Part shown: one piece after another, positions 1 through 5,572 of the stretch
How the letters are laid out: every line of letters starts with the position of its first letter
How positions within the stretch are numbered: position 1 is the first letter of the stretch
From: DATEOR01 sp046734455
GTDB taxonomy: Bacteria; Actinomycetota; Thermoleophilia; Gaiellales; Gaiellaceae
Reading direction: 5' to 3'
Assembly (NCBI GenBank): GCA_046734455.1
Contig: JBKPRJ010000019.1
Span: 1-9,978 of the forward strand
DNA length: 9,978 nucleotides
The notes under the pieces: model-generated
Databases searched by the model: none
The model's input: the letters and a program-made list of their open reading frames with translations, nothing else
What the model was told of the DNA's origin: nothing
Program-made: the position numbers and the translations under genes

Positions 1-1672
1 CGCGTTTCCATCTGCGGCCTCAGCCGTCGAGCTCGCGCCGGGCATCGTCTACAAGCGCGAGCTCCGCTCCATCGGAGGAGCGCGCGTCGTCGTGCACGTG
101 CTCAAGGCGCCGAAGCCGGGCGGCCTCTACGACCTCAAGCCCGTACTCTCGAACGGCCTCGTCACCGGCCGCGAGACCGTGTCGTCGATGCAGCGCAACC
201 TTTCGCGCAAGGCGACGCTCGCGGGCGTGAACGGTGACCTCTTCAACTGGACCAGCGGCCGCCCGAGCGGGATCTTTCTACACAGGAACCTCCTCGCCAC
301 GCGCGCGTCCCCCGACCGCTCGAGCCTCGGCATCGGCATGGACGGGCTCCTCCGCACGGGCTTCGTCCGCTACACCGGCAGCTGGCAGTTCGGCTCCAAC
401 AAGCTCCGCGTTCTGCGGGAGTTCAACCACCCGCTCGAGCAGGACAACGGCGTCGTTCTCTACTCGCCGACCTGGGGTCCCAGGACGCCGGCCCTCCAGG
501 GGGCGCGCGAAGTGGTGCTCGCGCATGTCGCGCCGGTCGGACCGAACAAGGACCTCGTCGGGAAGGTCGTTCGCCGGCACTGGCGCTCGGGCCACCGGAT
601 TCCCGCCGGAGGGGCGGTCATGCAGGCCTCGGGGGAACGCCGCCAGGATCTCTTCGCCGAAGGGAAGCTCGGGTACTGGGTCAAGCTCCACGTCGGCCTC
701 TCACCGTGGTGGTCGGACGTGAAGAACGCGATCGGCGGAGGCCCGCGGCTCGTCAGCGGCGGTGTCCCCGTCTTCCAGGCGGGAGAGGAGTTCCTCTCGT
801 CCCAGCTCCTGCCCCGCAACCCGAGAACCGCCGTGGGCCAGCTGGGGAACGGGAGGATCATTCTGGTCGCGGTCGACGGGCGCAGCTCGTGGAGCGCCGG
901 GGTGAGCAACTCCCAACTCGCGCGCCTGATGGCCAACCTCGGCGCCCGCACCGCAATGGCTCTCGACTCGGGCGGGTCGACGACGATGGCCTTCGACGGC
1001 CATGTTCTCAACCATCCGTCGGACGGGGGCGGAGAGCGCGCCGTCGGCGACGCCCTCATGGTCTTCTACTACGGGATCTACGCGCGCCGGCCCCGACTCC
1101 CGCTCTACTCGCCGAACGGCGACGGCGTCCTCGACCTCCAGAAGCTCTACGCGAAGGTCGTGCGCCGCTCGCACGTGAGGATGCGGCTCGTCCGCGCCTC
1201 CGACGGTCACGTGGTGTGGAGCTCGAGTGAGACCCGCGGGCGGGGCACCTTCGTCAAGAGCCTGACCCGCAGGCTCTCCGACGGGAAGTGGCGCTGGATC
1301 GTGTCGGCCACCGACAGCAAGGGCCGCGCGAGCACGATGACCCGCTCCTTCGTCACGAACTCGACGCTTGGGTATCTGAACCTCTCGAGGAGCCTCCTGC
1401 GGCCGAACCGCAAGGGCGGTCACCTCGGCATCTCGTTCCGCCAGGCCCGCGAGGCGGATGTGAAGATCACCGTGAGGACGGCGAGCGGCCGGGTCGTCCG
1501 GCATCTGCGCTCGGAGCAGCTCGGTACCGGCCGCCACGAGTACGGCTGGAATGTCCGCAACGACGCGGGACGGATCGTCCGTGACGGGCGCTACCTCGTA
1601 CGCGTCCGCGCGCGGAACTCGATCGGCCCCGTCGCGCTCACCAAGCCGGTCCAGGTGCGCCGCCGCTTCTAG
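1..1672 (+). CDS. Secreted phosphodiester glycosidase (NAGPA domain) with C-terminal Ig/FlgD-like domains, 5' partial
   Basis: The frame is open from the left edge (first full codon at base 2) to TAG at 1670-1672, so the true start lies outside the window. The GTG at 92 is internal. The first visible residues, AFPSAASA followed by VELAPG, look like the end of a signal peptide with an A-x-A cleavage site, implying export. Counting from the GTG codon at 92, NAGPA (phosphodiester glycosidase) hallmarks are NGD (47-49), IGGGPRLVSGG (214-224), NPRTAVG (243-249), and LDSGGSTTM (291-299), the family's Gly-rich signature. Next comes SPNGDGV (340-346), which often introduces extracellular Ig-like modules. 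A first beta-rich module covers about 345-420 and a FlgD-type Ig-like domain about 450-520 (WNVRNDAGR, DGRYLVRV). The family cleaves sugar-phosphodiester bonds; the bacterial substrate is unknown, with a surface glycan an inference. Thirty-six bases separate it from the next gene. The family call is firm; the exact reaction is not. Confidence 0.85.
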   Translation, partial: AFPSAASAVELAPGIVYKRELRSIGGARVVVHVLKAPKPGGLYDLKPVLSNGLVTGRETVSSMQRNLSRKATLAGVNGDLFNWTSGRPSGIFLHRNLLATRASPDRSSLGIGMDGLLRTGFVRYTGSWQFGSNKLRVLREFNHPLEQDNGVVLYSPTWGPRTPALQGAREVVLAHVAPVGPNKDLVGKVVRRHWRSGHRIPAGGAVMQASGERRQDLFAEGKLGYWVKLHVGLSPWWSDVKNAIGGGPRLVSGGVPVFQAGEEFLSSQLLPRNPRTAVGQLGNGRIILVAVDGRSSWSAGVSNSQLARLMANLGARTAMALDSGGSTTMAFDGHVLNHPSDGGGERAVGDALMVFYYGIYARRPRLPLYSPNGDGVLDLQKLYAKVVRRSHVRMRLVRASDGHVVWSSSETRGRGTFVKSLTRRLSDGKWRWIVSATDSKGRASTMTRSFVTNSTLGYLNLSRSLLRPNRKGGHLGISFRQAREADVKITVRTASGRVVRHLRSEQLGTGRHEYGWNVRNDAGRIVRDGRYLVRVRARNSIGPVALTKPVQVRRRF

Positions 1673-1695
1673 CCGGGGCTCGCAGCAGACCTAAC

Positions 1696-1701
1696 TAGAC
1701 T
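1696..1701 (+). promoter_or_regulatory. Putative -10 element TAGACT for leaderless start of the DedA-family gene
   Basis: TAGACT fits the actinobacterial -10 pattern TANNNT and ends 7 bases before the ATG at 1709. That is the spacing expected if transcription starts at, or one base before, the start codon. No Shine-Dalgarno sequence precedes this ATG (CGCCGGG only), which supports a leaderless message. I see no convincing -35 box. The extended form ACTAGACT (1694-1701) recurs before two other genes in the window. Inferred from sequence pattern only. Confidence 0.5.
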
Positions 1702-1708
1702 CGCCGGG

Positions 1709-2377
1709 ATGACCGAGACGATCACGTCGGTGATCGGCGACTACGGGCTGTACGCGGTGTTCCTGCTCATGCTCGTGGACGCCGTGTTCCCCGCCGCCAG
1801 CGAGCTCGTGATGCTCTACGCGGGCGCGGTCGCCGCGGGCGCCTTCCCCGGCCACAGCGTCACGCTCTTCGGCCAGGAGATCGAGTCCACGCTCTGGGCC
1901 TACATCGCCATGGCCGCGGCCGGGACGGTGGGCTACGTGATCGGTTCGCTGATCGGCTGGGGGATCGGCTACTACGGAGGCCGGCCGTTCCTCGACCGGC
2001 GCGGGCGCTGGGTGCACCTCACGCCGGAGAGGCTCGACCGCGCCGAAGCCTGGTTCGCGCGCCACGGCGATTGGGCTGTCCTGCTCGGGCGGGTCATGCC
2101 CGTCGTGCGCTCCTTCATCTCCATTCCCGCGGGTGTCCTCGAGATGCCGATCGTCCGCTACACGGTCCTGACCGCGATCGGCTCCGCGGTCTGGTGCTTC
2201 GGCATCGCGGGCGCCGGCGTGGCGCTCGGGTCGAGCTGGGAGCACTTCCACGAGCAGTGGCGCTACGCCGACTACGCGGTCGCCTTCGTCGTCCTCCTCA
2301 CGGTCGGCTACGGCGCGTTCAAGCTCGTGCGCAGACGGGCGCGCCGCAGGGCAATCCAGAGCTCCACCGAAGGATAG
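1709..2377 (+). CDS. DedA-family (VTT/SNARE-associated domain) integral membrane protein
   Basis: This 222-residue protein has the usual DedA length and layout. There is an N-terminal hydrophobic segment (about 10-28) and a re-entrant-like segment with FPAASELVMLYAGA (27-40), whose Glu32 matches the acidic residue important in E. coli DedA/YqjA relatives. Hydrophobic helices follow at about 63-90 and 150-172, and a last one at about 187-205, before an Arg-rich cytoplasmic tail (207-215). The family signature GRVMPVVRSFISIPAG lies at 127-142, with GxxxP and the conserved Arg. DedA proteins act in membrane homeostasis, and several are implicated in flipping undecaprenyl phosphate or phospholipids; the cargo here cannot be told. 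The ATG is preceded by a leaderless-type TAGACT rather than an SD. The stop TAG at 2375-2377 is also the first half of the TAGAGT motif before the next gene, only 9 bases upstream of its GTG. Confidence 0.9.
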   Translation: MTETITSVIGDYGLYAVFLLMLVDAVFPAASELVMLYAGAVAAGAFPGHSVTLFGQEIESTLWAYIAMAAAGTVGYVIGSLIGWGIGYYGGRPFLDRRGRWVHLTPERLDRAEAWFARHGDWAVLLGRVMPVVRSFISIPAGVLEMPIVRYTVLTAIGSAVWCFGIAGAGVALGSSWEHFHEQWRYADYAVAFVVLLTVGYGAFKLVRRRARRRAIQSSTEG

Positions 2378-2380
2378 AGT
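2375..2380 (+). promoter_or_regulatory. Putative -10 element TAGAGT before the aminotransferase, overlapping the preceding stop codon
   Basis: TAGAGT lies 6 bases before the GTG at 2387, matching the TANNNT pattern and spacing for a leaderless transcript. Its first three bases are the DedA-family stop codon. An AAGGA at 2370-2374 could instead act as a weak, distant SD (12 bases from GTG) on a read-through message. The two explanations are not exclusive. Confidence 0.4.
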
Positions 2381-2386
2381 GGCCCC

Positions 2387-3478
2387 GTGGCGATCCCGTT
2401 GATGGACGTGAGGGCGCAGTATGCGCCGCTCCTCGATGAGCTGAAGGACAGGATCGCCGAGGTGCTCGACTCTGGGCGCTTCATCCTCGGCCCCGAGGTG
2501 AAAGCCTTCGAGGAGGAGTCGGCGCGCTTCCTCGGCGCGACGCATGCGGTGGGGGTCGCCAACGGCACCGACGCGATCGTCATCGTCCTCGACGCCCTCG
2601 ACGTGGGGCCCGGTGACGAAGTCATCTGCCCGTCTTTCACGTTCTATGCGACCGCGGAGTCGATCGCGCGCCGCGGGGCGAAGCCGGTCTTCGCCGACAT
2701 CGACCCGGTCACCTTGAACCTCGACCCGGCGGATGTCTCCGCGAGAGTCACGGAGCGGACGAAGGCGATCCTGCCCGTGCACCTCTTCGGCCGCCCGCTC
2801 GACGTCTCCGGGCTTCCGGACGGGCCCGCGGTCCTCGAAGACGCGGCGCAGGCCTTCGGCGCAAGCGTGGGAGGCCGCCGTGCCGGCACCCTCGGCACCG
2901 CCGCGACATTCAGCTTCTACCCGACCAAGAATCTCTTCGGCCTCGGAGACGGCGGCCTCGTCACGACCTCCGACGACGAGCTCGCCGACCGGATCCGCCT
3001 GCTCCGCTTCCACGGCTCGAAGGACAAGCAGACCTTCGAGGCGGTCGGCTACAACTCGCGACTGGACGAGCTGCAGGCCGCGGCGCTCCGCGTCTTCCTC
3101 CGGCATGTCGAGGAGTGGAACGAGGCGAGGCGCGCCGCCGCGGCGACGTACGCGGAGCTCGGCCTCGGCGGGGTGTGCGAGCTGCCGGCCGACGAGCCCG
3201 GCCACGTCTACCACCTCTACGTCGTCCGCACCGCCGAGCGTGAACGGCTCACCGCCGCGCTCGACCAGGCCGGGATCGGCTGGGCGACCCACTACACCGT
3301 GCCCCTCCATCTCCAGCCCGCCCTCGCCGACCTCGGCTACGCCCCGGGGAGCCTGCCCGAGACCGAGCGCGCCGCCCGGGAGACGCTCGCGCTGCCGCTC
3401 TGGCCGGCGATCTCGCGCGGAGAGCAGGAGCGGGTGGTCGAGTGCCTGCGCGCGGCCTCGGCCGAGAAGGCTGCCTGA
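2387..3478 (+). CDS. DegT/DnrJ/EryC1/StrS-family PLP-dependent nucleotide-sugar aminotransferase
   Basis: The 363-residue protein is full length for the family. It is a cytoplasmic fold-type I PLP enzyme that transfers an amino group, usually from glutamate, to a keto group on a nucleotide-linked sugar. Visible landmarks are RFILGPEVKAFE (31-42), the phosphate-binding NGTDA (60-64), EDAAQAFGA (151-159) with Asp152 placed for the pyridine nitrogen, FSFYPTKN (175-182) with Lys181 as the Schiff-base lysine, GDGG (187-190), and GYNSRLDELQAA (221-232), the substrate loop. The NGTDA and YNSRLDELQ signatures resemble WbpE/FdtB/QdtB-type enzymes (3-amino sugars) more than PglE-type C4 aminotransferases, but this is by eye and regiochemistry is uncertain. 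GTG 2387 is chosen because MAIPLMDVRAQY is the standard family N terminus. The stop TGA (3476-3478) shares its A with the ATG of the dehydratase gene, implying translational coupling and a shared pathway. Confidence 0.93.
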   Translation: MAIPLMDVRAQYAPLLDELKDRIAEVLDSGRFILGPEVKAFEEESARFLGATHAVGVANGTDAIVIVLDALDVGPGDEVICPSFTFYATAESIARRGAKPVFADIDPVTLNLDPADVSARVTERTKAILPVHLFGRPLDVSGLPDGPAVLEDAAQAFGASVGGRRAGTLGTAATFSFYPTKNLFGLGDGGLVTTSDDELADRIRLLRFHGSKDKQTFEAVGYNSRLDELQAAALRVFLRHVEEWNEARRAAAATYAELGLGGVCELPADEPGHVYHLYVVRTAERERLTAALDQAGIGWATHYTVPLHLQPALADLGYAPGSLPETERAARETLALPLWPAISRGEQERVVECLRAASAEKAA

Positions 3479-5355
3479 TGCGCACGCTCAACCGGCATCG
3501 CTTGTGGCAGGCGGTCGTCGACTCCGGCCTCGTCGCGGTCGCGTGGATCCTCGCGTTCAACATCCGCTTCGACTACGGAGTGCCGACCCGCTACCAGCCG
3601 TTCCTCGACCTGGACGTCGTCCTCGTCGTGGTCGGCGTGAAGATCCTCACATTCATCGTCTTCGGCCTCTACGACCACTGGTGGCGCTACGTCTCGATCC
3701 GGGACATCTGGCGGGCGCTCCTTGCAGTCAGCATCGCGTCGATCCTCGCCGTGACGGCGCTGTACTTCTGGAATCCGGCGCCCCTGCGGCTCCCGCGCGG
3801 GATCATCGTCATCGATTGGCTGATCCTCATCGGGCTCGTGGCGGGAACCCGGCTCGCCGCCAGGACGATCTTCGAGCGGCCCGGCCGCCGTAGGCTGGTC
3901 TCCCGCGGGCGCGACGTCCTCGTGGTCGGGGCGGGCGATGCCGGCCAGCTGATCCTCCGCGAGATGCTCAAGAACCCGAACCTGGGCTACTCGCCGATCG
4001 GCCTCGCCGACGACGATCCGCGCAAGAAGAACCTGCGACTGCACGGAGTCCGCGTGCTCGGCACGACGCGCGACCTGGGGCACCTGCTCCGTGACAACCG
4101 GCCCGACGAGGTCATCATCGCCATCCCGTCCGCGGCCGGCGAGACACGCCAGCGGATCGTGAACATCTGCCGCGACGTCGGCGTTCCGGTCAAGACGCTG
4201 CCGGCTGTCCACGAGCTCATCTCCGGCGACCTCAACCTGGCCCGCCAGCTGCGCGAGGTGCAGGTCGAGGACGTTCTCGGGCGGGAGGCCGTGGAGCTCG
4301 ACCTCGACGCCATCGCCTCGTACGTCACCGGCGAGACCGTCCTCGTCACCGGGGCCGGTGGCTCGATCGGCTCGGAGCTCTGCCGGCAGATCGCAGCCCT
4401 GGGGGCCGACCGCATCATCCTCGTCGATCACACGGAGAACGTGCTCGTGGACATCGAGCGCGAGCTCGCGTACGAGCGCCGCTTCAACTCCACGGTCCCC
4501 GTTCTCGCCGACGTGAAGAACCGCGCCAAGATGCGGCGCACGTTCGACCGCTTCCGTCCGGGAGTGGTGTTCCATGCGGCCGCGTACAAGCATGTACCGC
4601 TCATGGAGGCGAACCCGGTCGAGTCCGTGCGCAACAACGTTTTCGGGACGAGCGTCGTCGCCGAGGTGGCCTCGGAGTTCGGCTGCAAGCGGTTCGTGCT
4701 CGTCTCGACGGACAAGGCGGTCAACCCCAAGAACGTCCTCGGGCAGACCAAGGCCGTCTGCGAGTGGATCGCCGAAGCCGCGGCCGCGCGCGAGCACAAC
4801 GGCACGCAGTTCATCTCGGTGCGCTTCGGCAACGTGCTCGGCTCGTCCGGCAGCGTGATCCCGCTCTTCCGCCGCCAGATCGCGCGCGGCGGACCGGTCA
4901 CGGTCACGCACCCGGAGATGACGCGCTACTTCATGACGATCCCGGAGGCGGTGCAGCTGATCATCCAGGCCGGCGCGATCGGGGAGAGCGGCGAGATCTA
5001 CGTCCTCGACATGGGCCCGCCCGTGAAGATCCTCGATCTCGCGCACAACATGATCCGCCTCTCAGGCAAGGAGCCCGATGTCGACGTCCAGGTCGACTTC
5101 ATCGGCGTGCGTCCGGGCGAGAAGCTGCACGAGGAGCTCTGGGCAGGGGACGAGAACGCCGAGCCCACGACGCACCCGAAGATCCTGCGCTGCGCCGGGT
5201 TGCCGGTGGATCCGGCGTGGCTCGAGGACGAGCTGGCCGAGCTCGAGCGCCTCGTCGAGGCGGGCGAGACCCTCGACGTCGTCAACCGCCTCGGGCTCAT
5301 GGTGCGTGCGCCGCGCCGCGTCTCCGTCGAGGCCGCGGCCCCCGAGACCGTCTAG
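3478..5355 (+). CDS. Membrane-anchored FlaA1/CapD/WbpM-type nucleotide-sugar 4,6-dehydratase (polysaccharide biosynthesis)
   Basis: This 625-residue protein matches the long WbpM/PglF form. Four hydrophobic helices come first (about 11-27, 45-65, 78-97, 108-127), then an accessory Rossmann-like domain with VVGAGDAGQ (149-157). The catalytic SDR domain starts with VTGAGGSIGSE (290-300), followed by HAAAYKHVP (366-374), VSTDKAVNPKN (409-419), RFGNVLGSSGSV (449-460) and GVRPGEKLHEEL (543-554). Related enzymes turn UDP-GlcNAc into UDP-4-keto-6-deoxy sugar at the inner face of the membrane, the first step to bacillosamine, QuiNAc or FucNAc. Oddly, the Met that replaces the SDR Tyr in WbpM/PglF is Leu421 here (NVLGQTK). 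ATG 3478 is preferred over an in-frame start at 3442. It overlaps the aminotransferase stop by one base, has a GAGAAGG SD at 3464-3470, and puts MRTLNRHRLWQ directly before helix 1. Convergent with the PhoX-like gene. Confidence 0.93.
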   Translation: MRTLNRHRLWQAVVDSGLVAVAWILAFNIRFDYGVPTRYQPFLDLDVVLVVVGVKILTFIVFGLYDHWWRYVSIRDIWRALLAVSIASILAVTALYFWNPAPLRLPRGIIVIDWLILIGLVAGTRLAARTIFERPGRRRLVSRGRDVLVVGAGDAGQLILREMLKNPNLGYSPIGLADDDPRKKNLRLHGVRVLGTTRDLGHLLRDNRPDEVIIAIPSAAGETRQRIVNICRDVGVPVKTLPAVHELISGDLNLARQLREVQVEDVLGREAVELDLDAIASYVTGETVLVTGAGGSIGSELCRQIAALGADRIILVDHTENVLVDIERELAYERRFNSTVPVLADVKNRAKMRRTFDRFRPGVVFHAAAYKHVPLMEANPVESVRNNVFGTSVVAEVASEFGCKRFVLVSTDKAVNPKNVLGQTKAVCEWIAEAAAAREHNGTQFISVRFGNVLGSSGSVIPLFRRQIARGGPVTVTHPEMTRYFMTIPEAVQLIIQAGAIGESGEIYVLDMGPPVKILDLAHNMIRLSGKEPDVDVQVDFIGVRPGEKLHEELWAGDENAEPTTHPKILRCAGLPVDPAWLEDELAELERLVEAGETLDVVNRLGLMVRAPRRVSVEAAAPETV

Positions 5356-5398
5356 CCGGACCTTCGCAGAACTCTCCCCGAAGAAGCCTGAAAGGCGT

Positions 5399-5419
5399 CA
5401 AGTAACAGTCTGTTACTTG
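5399..5419. repeat. Perfect 21-base palindrome, copy 1 of a pair (operator-like)
   Basis: Arm CAAGTAACAG (5399-5408), a single central T (5409), and arm CTGTTACTTG (5410-5419) are perfect reverse complements. The first 19 bases recur exactly at 5487-5505, 88 bases away. It lies 44 bases past the dehydratase stop, in a gap between two gene 3' ends. Size and symmetry resemble a dimeric repressor site such as those of TetR-type regulators, but no regulator gene is in the window. It is not a classical terminator: low G+C arms and no T run. Confidence 0.85.
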
Positions 5420-5462
5420 CTCGCCCGAGCGCGAAAGACCTGCAAGCCGGGCGTACACAGCA

Positions 5463-5480
5463 GTGACGAGTTGTGACGAG
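5463..5480. repeat. 8-base direct repeat GTGACGAG with a 10-base period
   Basis: GTGACGAG occurs at 5463-5470 and again at 5473-5480, separated by TT, so the copies sit one helical turn apart. The block ends 6 bases before the second palindrome. Tandem half-sites at this spacing are common for regulators binding one DNA face, but with only two short copies chance cannot be excluded. Confidence 0.5.
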
Positions 5481-5486
5481 ACTTGC

Positions 5487-5507
5487 CAAGTAACAGTCTG
5501 TTACTAG
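5487..5507. repeat. Near-perfect 21-base palindrome, copy 2 of a pair (operator-like)
   Basis: Arm CAAGTAACAG (5487-5496), central T (5497), arm CTGTTACTAG (5498-5507). One arm position is mismatched (A at 5506 in place of T). Bases 5487-5505 are identical to 5399-5417. No matching duplication flanks the pair, which argues against a simple transposon. Function unknown; a protein-binding site is the simplest reading. Confidence 0.85.
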
Positions 5508-5519
5508 GACAACAGTAGA

Positions 5520-5549
5520 ACGAAGAGCCGGCTGTTGCCGGCCCTTCGT
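5520..5549 (-). terminator. GC-rich hairpin, candidate terminator for the PhoX-like gene
   Basis: ACGAAGAGCCGGC (5520-5532), loop TGTT (5533-5536), and GCCGGCCCTTCGT (5537-5549) form a 13-pair stem with one A/C mismatch. It begins 23 bases beyond the TAG of the leftward PhoX-like gene. On the minus strand it is followed by TCTACTGTTGTCC, moderately T-rich but without a clean T run; on the plus strand GAGCTCTGATC is less suitable. Position between convergent genes makes termination likely, possibly in both directions, but strength is uncertain. Confidence 0.6.
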
Positions 5550-5572
5550 GAGCTCTGATCAGCCGTCTGTTT

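Larger units (their letters stand above)
5356..5572. other. Non-coding gap between convergent genes, carrying regulatory-like repeats
   Basis: The 217 bases between the dehydratase stop and the PhoX-like stop hold no credible gene; the longest new GTG-started frame I see there is about 14 codons. Visibly less G+C-rich than the flanking genes, the gap carries the two palindromes, the GTGACGAG repeat and the terminator-like hairpin. A short 4-bp hairpin (GCCT-GAA-AGGC, 5386-5396) lies just before the first palindrome and is too weak to call a terminator. Because both flanking genes end here, the operator-like sites do not precede any gene I can identify. Confidence 0.75.

Noticed and set aside
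92..94. GTG at 92 as the true start of the NAGPA gene
   Set aside because: The frame stays open to the left edge and encodes a signal-peptide end followed by conserved-looking sequence (VELAPGIVYKREL), so the gene begins outside the window.
3442..3477. Upstream in-frame ATG (3442) as start of the dehydratase gene
   Set aside because: It gives a non-family N-terminal extension inside the aminotransferase gene. The ATG at 3478 has an SD at a 7-base spacing and the classic stop/start overlap.
1691..5046. Long open frames on the minus strand (1691-3310 and 3337-5046) opposite the DedA-family, aminotransferase and dehydratase genes
   Set aside because: They are rich in Arg, Glu, Asp, Val and Gly, have no recognisable motifs, and lie opposite genes with clear family signatures. 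This is the usual shadow effect in high-G+C DNA.
5399..5419. Palindrome as a rho-independent terminator of the dehydratase gene
   Set aside because: The arms are A/T-rich, the loop would be only three bases after opening one pair, and no T run follows. Exact duplication 88 bases away fits a protein site better.
5399..5507. CRISPR-like array from the repeated 19-base unit
   Set aside because: Only two copies, each a perfect or near-perfect dyad, a single spacer-like interval of about 68 bases, and no cas genes.
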